Assembly: GCA_050084985.1 (NCBI GenBank)
Contig: JBITNC010000001.1
Location: 96,410,001 to 96,474,000 of the forward strand
Length of the DNA: 64,000 nt
From: Nageia nagi
Taxonomy: Eukaryota > Pinophyta
Direction of reading: 5' to 3'
Part shown: positions 35,650 to 47,339 of the stretch, piece by piece
How positions within the stretch are numbered: position 1 is the first letter of the stretch
How the letters are laid out: each line of letters begins with the position of its first letter
The notes under the pieces: generated by a model
What the model saw: the letters and a program-made list of their open reading frames with translations, nothing else
Database searches by the model: none
What the model was told of the DNA's origin: nothing
Translations under genes and position numbers: made by a program

Positions 35650-37428
35650 TGTAGACATGAATTTCCAACTATCTCTCTTTTTATATGTACACTAGTGATG
35701 CCCATCATTTGTCTCAGCCTTTCAAGTTGATCACAAGGTAGATATTTTGCTAATATATCAACTTATCCATGATACCTACAATGCTTTAGCTTGACTTGCC
35801 TAGATTGTACTAAATAATGAATAAAGTGATGTTTTATTTTAATATAATTAGTTCTACCATCAAACATATAATTTTTAGTCATTTAAATGGTGCTAATATT
35901 GTCACAAAATAAAATTATTGGATATAATATTAATTTTTTTGCATATCTTCCAAAACTTATCTCATCCAAACTACTTAGTAATTAGCTAAAGTAGCTACAA
36001 TATATTCAACTTGTACTAAAAATAAAGAGATTACTTCTTGGAACTCTAGAAAATAGGAAAAGAACCTAACATAAAAACATAACCAAAGGTTCTCTTTCTA
36101 TCATAAATAAATCTTATTCAATAACTATTTATATAATAACATAACTTAGATTCATTTGATTCATCATAAAAAAATAACAAAATTGGATTCTTCATGCACA
36201 TAACTCACAATTCTTTTTGGTGACCACCAATGATTTTCATGAGGATGTTCCATAAACCTTCATGCTAAGCTAATTACATATTGAATGCTTGAGTAAGTTG
36301 TATTTAGATACATAAAACTATAAATCAAGCTTCTATAAAGGGTTGCATTAATTTTTAGGATATCATCAAGTTTGCTCAACTTTTCACCAAATGCTAATGG
36401 AGTTGCAACAGATTTTAATCATGAATTTTAAACCTTGAAACTAAATCAACAATATACTTTCCTTGAGAAAGAGAAATACTATAACCATTTTTATTAACCT
36501 TCAAAATTAGGAAGTAACTCAATTTTCTCATTTTATATGTTTCAAGCTCTTTTTCTATTTGAACTTGAAAGACTTCAAAGAACTTCATGCAATTTCCTAT
36601 AAAACAAGATCATCAACATATAGAGTAACAATAATTTTTCATTTGAATTTTTTTTACATAAAATATAGGCTAATAAGTATTTATGGTTAAACTAGTTTGC
36701 AAGAGCTAGGAATCAATTTATGCATATCATGACGGTGGGGCTTGCCTCAAATCATATTGAGATTTTTTTAATATATAAATAAAATTTTCCTTACCCTTAA
36801 CACAATAGATAAGTGGTTGATCAACATAAAATTTTTCATTTAAAATATTACTAAAAAATGCATATTTAACATCCATTTGCTAAATTTCCCACTTGTATTG
36901 GATTGTAAGTGCAATAACAATTCTAATTGTGCCAAGCCTAGCCAAATAGAAAATGTTTCATAATAATAAAATCCATTAGTTTGAGTAAAGCCCTTGATAT
37001 ATACTCTTTCCATTTACCTATTAAAATATCTATATACTTTAAATTTTAATTTGTAAATGTATTTTACTCCAATCACATTTTTGCCTTTGAATAACTCTAC
37101 CAATTTCTAGGTATTATTCTTTTTAATAGTAATAATCTCTTTATTCATAGAACCAATCCATTTTGATTCAATTACAAATTCTTCAAATATAATAGGCTCA
37201 TATTGAATATTTCCAACCAACACACAATTAATTTTTTTTTTTTATTAGGAGTGGCTTGATAAATATTGTAAAGTCTTCTTACCTTAGGAGGATTTGAACT
37301 TGAATGTGATTGTGAAGATAAGGATGAAGATTACCTTAAGTTAAATGAAGTTGGACTTGAACTTATTCCTAAAGAAATCGTAGGAGGGATAACTTCTTCA
37401 CTATTTTTAAATGATGATGTAGATGTCT
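35650..37428 (-). pseudogene. Copia RT and RNase H relic (copia A, 3' part)
   Basis: Minus frames give, in order, a linker SSSPTSFN...PPKVRRLYNIYQ (about 37,380-37,240), the RT start, VDQPLIYCVKGKENF and LKKSQYDLRQAP (about 36,830-36,740), LLLYVDDLVL (about 36,620; the YVDD polymerase box), LDDILKINATLYRSLIYSFM (about 36,385-36,320), and RNase H including LVQVEYIVATLANY (about 36,010). These are the RVT_2 and RNase H domains of Ty1/copia Pol. Stops and frameshifts are frequent. The integrase half of the same element is at 52,767-53,430, on the other side of gypsy C. Confidence 0.8.
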
Positions 37429-37433
37429 CAAAA
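37429..37433. repeat. Target-site duplication of gypsy C, left copy (CAAAA)
   Basis: CAAAA precedes the TG start of the left LTR; CAAAT follows the right LTR at 52,762-52,766. One mismatch is reasonable for an old insertion. The copia A reading frame continues across the site if one copy is removed, which supports the boundary. Confidence 0.6.
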
Positions 37434-37967
37434 TGAATTTTCATATATTAAATAATTCATTTTTATAGCATCAATGGATAGTTATTATAAAAAGCAATTA
37501 AAATATACCCAAGGTAATGTAATCATTGGAAAAGGACCACCAAATGATGTAAGTGATACCAAATATCAAGAAAGGCCGCAAGCTATGTAATATATGATGA
37601 TCCCAAGAAAAAGGGAGAATGAGGATGTTGCTATAAAATAATATTAAAGGAAAGTCATTCTCTATCAGATAATTGGATATCAAATAGGTTGACACATGCA
37701 AATTATATCATTTGATCACTAATAATAATTTTTAATACCAACTATTTGAGGATCTATTATCTTCCCTTTGTTATGTCTCATATACTTTAATTTCCATATT
37801 TGGTTCTACTTATTTTAATGCATCAATGATGGTGTATGAACTTAGATTTAATGAAGGTACATTATTATTCATTTGTGTAAATTGATATATTCCTATTATA
37901 TGCTTCTATATTATGTTGTAGAGAGATAGTGCTTCATTTATTACTCCTTGTATTATTTATTTGTCTA
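37434..37967 (+). mobile_element. 5' LTR of gypsy C
   Basis: It matches 52,155-52,761 over its length: TGAATTT.CAT.TATTAAATAA, AAATATACCCAAGG, ACCA.CAAATGATGTAAGTG, TTGACACATGCAAAT, TATTTGAGGATCTATTAT, ATGAACTTAGATTT and TGCTTCATTTATTACTCCTT. The end is GTCTA or GTCTACA; the start could lie up to 10 bp further left. It is about 70 bp shorter than the 3' LTR because of an indel near 37,815. Divergence is visibly higher than for copia B's LTRs. Confidence 0.85.
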
Positions 37968-37990
37968 CATTTTGGTGAACCTACTATTTT
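37968..37990 (+). promoter_or_regulatory. Possible primer binding site of gypsy C, decayed
   Basis: TTTTGGTGAACCTACTATTT directly follows the LTR. It could derive from a TGGCGCC-type site, but too few bases remain to name the tRNA. Confidence 0.3.
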
Positions 37991-38189
37991 GAATGGTCTT
38001 GCCCTCCTAGCCAAAAACTCACATAAATTCTATATTGGATCTACCATTTCGACATCATGCTTGGATCTACCATTGAGAATGATAAAAAATCTTAACAAAA
38101 GCAAGAAGACTTTAATGGAGTCCTCACCACACCCTTGCTGTATGATATTTTCAATTATCCTCTACCACTTGACCTCAAGGCACATAATT

Positions 38190-39170
38190 TTGTGATGTTT
38201 AATGGTGATCAACACTTGAAATAACATCTTATTAGCTTTTAGGAGGAGTGCTTGTTGAAATTGGTATCGAAGGAGAAATTAATAGCCAAATTCTTCCCAA
38301 GGATTTTGAAAGGTGATGCTAGCCAATGGTTTTATAATTTTCTAGGGGGATCCATATATTCATTCAAATCATTGGTTAAAGCATTAATGAATTAGTACAA
38401 GCATAATATTAAGGAACAAGGTACCATTATAAACTTGTGTGCCTTATGCCAAGAGAATAATGAAACCTTAGAGAAGTACATTATAAGATTCAAAAAGGTA
38501 TGTAAGTCTATTCATAGTAAGTTAGATGAAAAAAAAAATTTGTGGTAGTTTTGTTGATTCCATTCTTCCAACCATTAGGTTATATGCTCTTAATTATACT
38601 GATATAGGATTTGGCATTATGACAAAAAGAATTTTAGCAAAAGAAAATATTTTGATTGAGGTTGGGGGTATCAAGTATATATTCACTCCATATAATAATA
38701 AAATTGTAAGCCATATACTAAGAAGGAAGAAAAAAATATGAACATGGTTGAAGCATTGACACCTGCACCTACATCTACATTGACTAGATTGACTACAACA
38801 AGAAGTATGAATTTTACCTTTCCAATACGATAAAAGTTTATTTGATAAGATTTGATGAAGAAAGTGATGTTGAAGCCATTGGATAGGAAATATAAGGATG
38901 ATAATGTGTCATTAGGGAATTCAAATGCCTATTGCACTTATAATCAGAGAAGAGGATATGCTAAAAATAGCTATAAGTATTTAGAGGATGCCATTTTAGA
39001 CCTTATTACATAAGGGTAGTATGAAATCAATCAAAATGCTTCAAATCTAGACATAACAATTAATGCTATATCAATGGATGAGGCAAGTTATGTTGTAATG
39101 AGAAGGGGACATCCAAAGGACATTCAAAATCCAATCACCATTGAAAAAGTAATTCCCACTTTATCCTAAA
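38190..39170 (+). pseudogene. Gypsy gag relic (gypsy C)
   Basis: Plus frames read FNGDQHLK, LIAKFFPRILKGDASQWFYN, GGSIYSFKSLVKALM and NETLEKYIIRFKKVCKSIHS between 38,197 and 38,525, a textbook gypsy capsid (F.G...; L.LFP..L.G.A..W...L...SI.SF..L...F...; E.L.EYI.RF....). After a frameshift, 38,526-38,741 continues with FVDSILPTIRLYALNYTDIG. Near 38,930 CTYNQRRGYAKNSYKYLEDA is a decayed zinc-knuckle region of the Tat type. The following MRRGHPKDIQNPITIEKVIP lies near 39,100. Confidence 0.85.
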
Positions 39171-39424
39171 GCTTATAACATGATTGAATAGTTGAAAACT
39201 ACTCTTGCTAAGATTAGTCTATATAATCTTATTTGTACATCTCAAAAATATAAGAAGATATTGTATGATTTGTTTAAAAAGGAAAACGTCCCCACAAATA
39301 TTTCTTCTACCTTAGTTTATGAGAAAATTTAGTCCATTAAAGAATATGATACATTTTCCTTTTATAAGTATGAAAAACATAGTAAAGAAGTCCTTGCTAA
39401 ATATCTACCCTATACATTACACCT

Positions 39425-39760
39425 ATGATACATGGATGGGAAATCAAAAGAGCCATGGTAGATAGTGGGTCAGCTATTAATGTATGTTCTAAAAAAATCA
39501 TAGATCAAATTCAATATAAAGGAATCCAAATACAACCTTTAAAGGAGCTAACATTTTGTATTAGAGCATATGATAGTTCCTCCAAAAAACCACTTGGTAT
39601 AGCCATAATTTCTATGTCATTAGGTATTGGAACAATTGAAACATACTTTCATGTCATGGGTAGGAAGCTATCCTATAACCTACTCTTAGGGAGATGTTGG
39701 ATTCATGATACAGATGCAATTCCTTCAATAATACATGGCCAGTTAAAGTTTGAATATTAA
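39425..39760 (+). pseudogene. Gypsy retropepsin relic (gypsy C)
   Basis: A 112-codon open frame reads MVDSGSAINVCSKKIIDQI near its start, with the intact Asp-Ser-Gly triad. SYNLLLGRCWIHDTDAIPS lies near its end, with the conserved LLGR.WI box. This covers a full protease domain without internal stops, the best preserved domain of the element. The frames before and after it are broken, so it would not be made as part of a full polyprotein. Confidence 0.85.
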
Positions 39761-40659
39761 GGAAAAATACATACAATGATAGGAGATCTAGAACCTTAGG
39801 CATTGTGTAATTTGGAAGATTTTGATATTGAAGGATTGTATATTACTTTACCTAGATATGAGATTGTTCCTTTTGAAGTAGAGTGAACATTTATAAAGGA
39901 AAAAAAGAAAACTTAGATTGCAAAGATAGGTATGGGAATATATAGAATCCAAAACTTGTACCATTCATCCATAAAAGATTTGGATCATCCAAAAATATTG
40001 AGTATTTTAGAGTGTCCATGTTATGTTATATGGGTTTCAAGGTGTGAAACAAATATGGATTAGGAATTTCTTGCTCAACAATGTAACTATCACCTAATAT
40101 TGCTTCATAAAGAAAAGAAATGATGATGAAGGTCATAGGTAAATCATTTCTATATCCTCCTGTACATAAATACATGAGATAAAATTGCAAGTATAAAGGG
40201 GGAGGATTAGGGAAATGAGATAGGGTATGTCTTCTTTTCCTACTAGTTTAGGAGCTCAGAAAGATTAAAAAGGGCTAGGTAGTGATCAAAATATAAAAAA
40301 GAATACATCACCTATCAAGTTTGTTAAAGAATGCACTATGATTGAGCCTTGTGATAATATTTATGAGGATTTGTGGATTGATGATATGAAACCCCTTGAA
40401 TTTTATTCATTTATTACTAATGATGATATTTTAGAATACAAAGGAGCATATTCAAAATTTCCCAAATGAAATAAAAGAAGACAAACAAATTATGTTCTCA
40501 GTGAGCATGGGTATTTTGGATAAGAAATAAGTTTCAATGAAGTGTTTCAAGTACAACAGGCTAATGATGAAGATGATGAAGCTCATGATATTTCAAGATT
40601 AGAAGTGTTACCTTCATTATTGTAAAAGAAGATGAATTATCATTTTTAGCTAAAGAGTT
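39761..40659 (+). other. Protease-RT linker of gypsy C
   Basis: Acidic, poorly conserved linker with stops. Near 40,330-40,450 the text ECTMIEPCDNIYEDLWIDDM is typical of Tat linkers. Confidence 0.5.
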
Positions 40660-41600
40660 GATTGATGTCAACATTGGTACAAGTGATAAGAAAGATTTAT
40701 CAAAGTTGGAGTTGCTTTGCCTCTAGATCAATAAGGTACAAAAATAAATTTATTAAATTTCATAAGAACTTTGCATGGTATTATTCTAATTTTCTTGGTT
40801 TAGATACATATTTTTTCATGCATAATTTGCCACTCAAAAAAGGAGAAAAATATGTTCCAAAAAACCAAGAAAAATGCATCCCTCTAGGGCATTACTAGTT
40901 AAGAAAGAGATTGAGAAATATTTGAATGCTAGTTTCATTAAGATAATAGATTATTTAGAATGGATGCTAATATTGTACCTATTAATAAGTGTACTAGAGA
41001 AATAAAAGTTTGTACTAATTTTAAAGATATTAATAATGTTTATCCAAAAGATGATTTTATATTATCAAATATTGATATGATTGTGGATAACATTGTTGGT
41101 CATGATACTTTCTCTTTTATGAATGGATTTTTAGGATATAATAAGATTTCAATAAATTGGATTGATCAACATAAAATAACTTTCACTAAACCATGGGATA
41201 ATAGTTTTTGGAAAGTTATGCCTTTTGGTATGAAAAATAAAGGTGCAACTTATCATCATGTTATGGTTTCTATCTATCATGAGCGTATTCACAAATTAAT
41301 GAAGGTCTATGTAGATGATATCTTGATAAAATCAAAACAAGGAAGGATCATTTGGAGCTCCTTGAAGAGTTATTTAACATTCTCAAAAAATGAAAGCTAA
41401 GATTAAAACCTCAAAAGTATGCTTTCGGTGTTACTTCATGAAATTTGCTTGGTTTAATGGTATCATAAAGAGGAATTAAAGTAGATCCAAAAAAGGTGAA
41501 AGCCATTATTAGCATGCCTTATCCAAAGAGGTATCATAAAGAGGAATTAAGGTAAGATGAATTCGGTAAGAAGATTCATTTCTCATCTTGGTGATAAGTG
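40660..41600 (+). pseudogene. Gypsy reverse transcriptase relic (gypsy C)
   Basis: The frame at 40,662-40,898 contains HNLPLKKGEKYVPKNQEK, the entry to RT. The frame at 40,960-41,400 reads NIVPINKCTREIKVCTNFKD, DDFILSNIDMIVDNIVGHDT, ITFTKPWDNSFWKVMPFGMK and MKVYVDDILIKSK, covering palm motifs. The YVDD catalytic box is intact at 41,308-41,319. After a frameshift, IKVDPKKVKAIISMPYP lies near 41,480. A short local repeat of GGTATCATAAAGAGGAATTAA occurs at about 41,459 and 41,529. RT-connected RNase H follows and is cut by copia B at 41,777. Confidence 0.85.
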
Positions 41601-41689
41601 TATACCATTTACTCATTTGTTGAAAAAGGATGTAAAGTTTGTATCAAATTAGAAATTTCAAAAGGAATTTTAGGATATAAAATATTATT

Positions 41690-41777
41690 TTATCAATCCA
41701 CCTATCCTAGTTCCCATTAATTTTAGTAAAGAGGCATATCTTTATATATTAGCCACATTATTTGCCTTGGGCAAAAT
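41690..41777 (+). pseudogene. Gypsy RNase H, N-terminal part, cut by copia B
   Basis: PILVPINFSKEAYLYILATL ends in FALG at the insertion site. The domain resumes at 49,141 with QYDKNKERAIYYLNKTL. The frame is continuous between the two parts when one AAAAT copy is counted, apart from one stop. Confidence 0.85.
41773..41777. repeat. Target-site duplication AAAAT of copia B, left copy
   Basis: AAAAT precedes TGTTGGAATG; an identical AAAAT follows the right LTR at 49,136-49,140. Confidence 0.95.
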
Positions 41778-42278
41778 TGTTGGAATGAATAATGCATTAT
41801 TATAAAATTTTTGTAATTATCCTCCTTGTAAAATCACTATACTTAAGGGTATCATTAGATACCTTAATTATTTAAGTGAATATGATAATGTAACTTATCC
41901 TACACTCCATGTCATGAGCATGCCCCTTGGCTAAAAGGGAGTTCCATGTTATGCCTTTGTACATTGGTTAAAAGGGTGATCCAAAGGGGCATTTTGGCCT
42001 ATAAATAGAAGGCCCCCTCTTTGTGATCACACACCAATTTGTGAAGCAAAGTTATGCTCTAGGATAGTGATTAGAAAATTATATTAGGAGAATTGTAAGA
42101 GAGATGTATTTGTGAATGAAGTAAGATCTAGTTAGTGGATGTACTCCTAGTTGTAGGAACCACTTTATCTCTTGAGTTATTTTATGAGATTATCTTCTTG
42201 AGTTATCTTGATGTTAGTATGGACTTCCATGAGATCTTGGTAGTTTAGAATTGTATTTTTTATATTTCAATCCCTTTA
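41778..42278 (+). mobile_element. 5' LTR of copia B
   Basis: It starts TGTTGGAATGAATAATGCAT and ends TTTCAATCCCTTTA (CA mutated to TA; the 3' LTR has CCCTTCA). The promoter-like CCTATAAATAGAAGG lies near 41,999. It is followed by two bases and the primer site. Confidence 0.95.
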
Positions 42279-42280
42279 TT

Positions 42281-42292
42281 TGGTATCAGATC
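42281..42292 (+). promoter_or_regulatory. Primer binding site of copia B (initiator Met tRNA)
   Basis: TGGTATCAGATC is one base from TGGTATCAGAGC, the initiator-Met complement used by most plant copia elements. It lies 2 bp after the LTR. Confidence 0.9.
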
Positions 42293-45080
42293 TTGGTGTG
42301 GAAGCTCATCTTCAACTTGGAGGTCCTCATCCTCTACCCTTCGCTCCATTGTGAGGTAAAAGTGCTTCAAAGGTATAACCTTCCTCTTCTCTTTATCTTG
42401 GATTACTAACATATTTTGTGTTATGTTAGTCCTTTTTTATGATAAAATTTGTTTAAATTAGCAATATATTTTGATGCATTTTCTATACCAACATGTCTTA
42501 TTCCTAGTTGTAATTTTTTAAATTGCCTATTATGTTGCTATAATTTTGCATATCCTTAATTTTTAAAGGTTTTATTATATATATCAAAATGTTTAAGGAA
42601 AATATATACTAAATTTTTTTTCTTTCAAAAATTAAATGCAAATTTCAATGGAAAGTTTATATATTGCTATTTCTTCTTTTAATAGTTATGCCAGTTTTAG
42701 TTCTTTTATCAAAATAGTTTTATTCTATAAATATTTTATACAACTATTTTGATACTAACAAAAATTAAAGTAATTATTTTTTTACTACATTTTTTTACAT
42801 ATTTTCATTTAAATAAAAAGGGGAGGATTTAAAAAAAATGGGGGGGTCCTTTAGATGTTTTTTCAAAAACTCTATATAACCTTTTTTAAAATATTTCAAA
42901 AGTTTTTCAAAATCTTCTTTTTTGAAAATGATAAAGTTTTTTTTTTTGATATATTTTTTGGAGGAGGAGGTTGACTAGCTACTAGCTAGCCAAACCCCAC
43001 CCCTTTGTTCTTCCATCACCCCTTTATTCCTCCATCACTTGCCCCTCTTCTCACATTCACTGAAAGCCAAATCTACCAAGCTTTATAGGTTGAAAGTCAT
43101 AGGCTTAGGGTCAAAGCAATCTACCATTGCAAAACTATCACCACCCACCTTTTGAGCTACCTTTTTCCTTAGTTCCTTTCCAATGTGCACAAATCCCATG
43201 ATCTAAAATGAAAGGACCAATCTAACCTAATACAAATTGTTTGCACTATAACTAAACCATGAAAGAAATGGGCTATTGATGAGCCAAACTCTATAATGCA
43301 TGGGAGCTCTATGCTATGCAACCCCTTATTATTGAGTAGTTTAAATCAAGGAGGATCCAACCTTATTTTTTCCTTTGGCACCTTGTAGCTAGGATGTGAT
43401 TAGTTATCCTTTAATCATCCCCTTCAAAAGCATCGAACCTACGTAGGGCATAGCTCATTAGATTTATGTGGTTTTCTTCACCCTCCACTATGCCCTACTT
43501 ATTCTATGTGACCTCCTCATCTATGCATGACCCTCCTTTTTTTTCTATCCATATTAGCCTTTGACTTTTCCCTCTATGCAGCTCCCTCTCACCTCTACAT
43601 TTTTTTTTATTGCTTCATTCATTTTTTTACTACTCCATTTAATTTCTTGGGTAAATGATTTTTTCTCCTTCCTTGTAAGAAATATTTATTGCAAAGTTTT
43701 TTAATTTGGTAATGGATGTCCATATGCCTTTTTCTTCATTAATGAGTGTCATAACTCATTACTTTTTTTTTTTTGATTTTGAGTAGCATTTAAGATAAAC
43801 TTAAATGATGAACTATTTAAGTGTCTTGGAGAAAGGGTGCTACAAGTCTTTTAAGGAAATTAAAAAAGAAGAGGGGTGGTTACTTAAATATTTTAGTTAA
43901 AATTATTTTGCAAGTAAACATGACAAGGGAACAACTTTTTACTTGCATAGGCATTTTTTTTAGAGAAATTTATTCAATGCCTAGAAGTATTTTTAGCATC
44001 ATCATTGTTTACTATGCTACAAATTAAATTCCATAAATTACTTTTTTTATGATTAAAGATATTATGATCAGTTTACTTAAGATAGGTATTTTTTTACTTT
44101 GAAATAAAATTTCACATGCAATTACGTAAAAACTTTTTTTTGTATATTTATTATATTGCTTTAAGATCAATTTTAATTAACAAGAGGGAATTGTTTATGA
44201 AGTTTTTACTTCAAATTTTTAGATCTTTGGTGCAATGTTATGTTTGGAATTATGCAAATTTAAGAATGAACTTGTGACAACTTATGCAAATAATGCATGC
44301 ATATCATTTAGAATTATGTGAATGCCTCTTAAGTATTTACTTTAAATTTGTTATGAATAGATTTGTTCTTATGTAGGAATGATGCATGCTTATTACTTCA
44401 ATTTTTTAATTTATAGGAATGATGCATGCTTTCTACTTAATTTTTTAAGTTATGGGATGTTGTATTTTTTAATGAATCCCTATCTTTTTCTTCCTTATGC
44501 AAAGTATGGCATGGACTTATGCAAAATAAGGAATGATGTAAATATATCCTTTAGGGGTTGGTAAACAAAACCCATTGGACTCTTAGGTTCCAAGTTATGA
44601 ATGGATGGTATTTTATTTATGTACTTTACTTCATGTTTCACACTTTTTCTTTATTTACTTATGCAAAAATTGTAAACATTGAAATGTGTAACCCCCTAAA
44701 ATGAACACATTCGCATGTACATTCTATAACATGACTTATTTGGGAAGCCACAAGGTGAGGATAGGCAAATTGGATCCTTTAGTCTAATGATCCAAATGGT
44801 GAAAAGTTTGTACTTCTCAATTTCCTCTAAGTCCTTTGTTGGTATGGATATAACTCCAATAAGTGGACATGCATTTGTGTAGTGATACCACATGTTTGCA
44901 CATCCATTCAAGGATTATCCTAATAACCTAGGAGGAAAAATTGAAACTTAATCAAGCTTAATAATTTTGCCAATCCAATATACATCATAACCTTGGAAAA
45001 TAGTAGGTACTCCCTCTTATGATAGTATATTACTACCCAAGGTGAACTCATTGAGGATTGGTAGCACTTAGGCTCCACCT
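42293..45080 (+). other. Unrecognised internal DNA of copia B in place of gag
   Basis: This 2.8-kb stretch should hold Gag but shows no UBN2 or zinc-knuckle signature in any frame. It includes A/T-rich homopolymer tracts (42,580-42,960), a C-rich block at 42,960-43,560 with a CTAGCTACTAGCTAGC near-palindrome, and a low-complexity part to 44,680. Recognisable protease text resumes at about 45,090. It may be replaced or captured DNA, or an extreme form of decay. Confidence 0.5.
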
Positions 45081-45089
45081 TGCAGGCAT

Positions 45090-45480
45090 TTAGGTGAAGG
45101 CCTAATTGGAAGTGTGTTGATTCATGGGAAGGTTTTAGAAAATGTGCTCTATGTTCCTAAGCTCAAGATGAACCTTATATTAGTGATTCAAGTTGTAAGG
45201 AAATGATACTCTTTTGAGTTTGAATCACAATCCTAGTGCATTAAGAAGGGAATTACCATGCTAGTTAAAGGATCAGTGAAAGATGATCTCTACATTATGG
45301 ATCAAGTTCCAACAAAGATGTGTCTTACTGCAAATGTGTGTTCTAGACGTAATCTTTGGCACAACATTTAGGGCACCTTAACCAAAAGAGTATTCAAGTC
45401 ATGAAAGATCAAGAACTTGTGGAAGGTTTGCCTTCAATTTCATCTTCAATTGATTTGTATGAAAAGTGAATCTTAGGAAA
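45090..45480 (+). pseudogene. Copia protease C-terminus and GAG pre-integrase relic (copia B)
   Basis: Plus frames read GKVLENVLYVPKLKMNLI (about 45,130-45,185), the usual copia block before the pre-integrase domain. Then come GSVKDDLYIMDQVPTKMCL (about 45,274-45,330) and RRNLWHNI, where LWH.RLGH is expected (near 45,350). The protease active site is not visible. Frameshifts lie near 45,205 and 45,370. Confidence 0.8.
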
Positions 45481-46422
45481 GATGAATAGACAAAGGTTTG
45501 AAAAAGATAAGAAAACAAGGGCATCTCTACCTTTTCAGCTTATACATTTAGATTTGATAGGTCTATTTTAGACTAAGTCACTTGGAGGAGCATCTTATGT
45601 CTTGACCTTCATCGATGACTTCAGTAGGATGATGTTTGGCTATCTAGTTGAGAATAAGGATCAAACCTTTGAGAGTTTTATGAATTTTAAGGCCTTAGTT
45701 GAAAATTAGACTAACCTTAAAATTAAGATGTTGAGATCAAATAATGGGGGAAAATATAATAGCAATGAGTTCAATGACTATTATGCTATGTATGGAATCA
45801 AGAGGTAGTTTACAATTCCTTACACTCCTTAGTAAAATGATGTTATTTAAAGGAAAAATAGGATAATTATGGAGATGGCTAGATGCATGTTGGGTAATAT
45901 TCCTAGTTTTTTATGGGGTGAAGTTGTGAGCACTGATATTTATACCTTGATAGGTGTCCCACAAAAGTTGTTTAGGGTAAAACTCTTTTTAAGGTTTGGT
46001 CAGGAATAAAACCTAACATTTCTCACCTTAGGGTATTTGGTTGTGAAGCATTCTCATACATTATTTTTGAGAAAAGAAAAAAGTTGGAAAAAAGAGCTAA
46101 AAAATGCATATTTGTAGGTTATGATAGTCAACATAGAGGCTACAAGCTCTGCTCTCCATCCTACAAAGCAATGTTCATATCGAGGGATGTAAAGTTCAAT
46201 GAAATTCCTAAAGAATCTACTTCTAATAAGGATTTTGATGATCCAAATGACTCATTAGTTACACCTAGTTGGTTGGATATTGATGTAGACAAGTCACCTC
46301 AGGAAAAACATTCTCCAACACAAAGGGTAACTAGGAGCATGACCTTGAACAAATCCTTATTTGATACAATTGATAACAAAAATGAGCTTTCATCTTTCAA
46401 AGATGCTTCTAAGCATGAGTGA
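45481..46422 (+). pseudogene. Copia integrase relic (copia B)
   Basis: The domain inserts element DNA into the genome. From 45,482 I read MNRQRFEKDKKTRASLPF, LIHLDL.G with the first catalytic Asp, YVLTFIDDFSRM (45,597-45,632), KIKMLRSNNGGKYNS (45,724-45,768), FTIPYTP and MARCMLGNIPSFLWGE (45,875-45,921). In the second catalytic position Asp is replaced by Asn (RSNNGG for RSDNGG). After a frameshift, 46,084-46,422 carries KRAKKCIFVGYDSQHRGYKL, the integrase C-terminal box, and a Ser/Pro-rich linker to RT. Confidence 0.9.
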
Positions 46423-46429
46423 TAGATGG

Positions 46430-47170
46430 AAGCCATGAAAGTGGAGTATGAGGCTCTTATGAAAAATGAAACTTAGGACTTGGTTTTTTATCCTAGTGAG
46501 AAGAATGTGCTTGGAAATAAGTGGATCTACAAGGTCAAGTTCAATTCAGTTAGGGATATTGAGAAATACAAGACAAGATTAGTAGCCAAAGGTTTTGCTC
46601 AAAAATATGGTATTGATTATGAGAAAATCTTTGCTCCCATGGAAAAAATGCCCACTATCAAAATTATCTTTGCTCTTTTAGCAGCTTAGGGATGGAAAGT
46701 TTTTCAACTTGACATCAAGAGTGCATTTATCAATGGTGAATTAGATGTGGAAATCTACATGAATCAACCAAAAGTATTTATTGTGGAAAGAAAAGAGTTA
46801 TTTGTGTGCAAGATCAAGAAGTCATTATATGGACTTAAGCAAGCACCTAGAGCTTCGTACAAGAAGATTTCAAGATACTTTAGAAACATTAGATTCTCCA
46901 AGTATTTTTTTGACTCCAATTTATATGTGCTAAATCAAGAAAAAGATTGATCTTAATTCTCCAATATGTGGATGATCTTCTAATTACTAAGAACAATGAT
47001 AAAATCATTCAAGAGTGTATATCCAAACTCAAGGAAATATTTGAAATGATTGATCTTGGTCTCTTACACTAATATCTTGGAATGCAAGTATACCAATAAA
47101 AGGATTGCACTTATCTTAGTCAATCCAAGTATATATCACACATCTTACAAAATTTTGAATGGAGAAGTAT
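46430..47170 (+). pseudogene. Copia reverse transcriptase relic (copia B)
   Basis: RVT_2 domain in three broken frames. It has NKWIYKVKFNSVRDIEKYKT, RLVAKGFAQKYGIDYEKIFA and PMEKMPTIK (46,510-46,670), DIKSAFINGEL (46,712-46,744), KKSLYGLKQAPRASY (46,816-46,860), QYVDDLLITK (46,962-46,990, catalytic YVDD intact) and FEMIDLGLLH then YLGMQVYQ (47,040-47,095). Three or more in-frame stops are present, e.g. at 46,687-46,689. The amount of preserved text is the highest of any pol in the window. Confidence 0.9.
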
Positions 47171-47339
47171 ATACATGCTATGATCCTTGTCTCTCTTGAA
47201 ATCACTATTTCCCTTAGCTTCAACTCATAGTTGGTAGATACTACAACTTACATGCAATTAATTAATAGTCTTCTTTATTTGATTATTTCCAATCTAGATA
47301 TTACTTTTATAGTGAATCTAATAGAATGATTCATGTAGA

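Noticed and set aside
42960-43560. C-rich block inside copia B as a host gene fragment
   Set aside because: No frame gives a recognisable domain or a plausible exon structure. Kept only as an unexplained replacement of gag.
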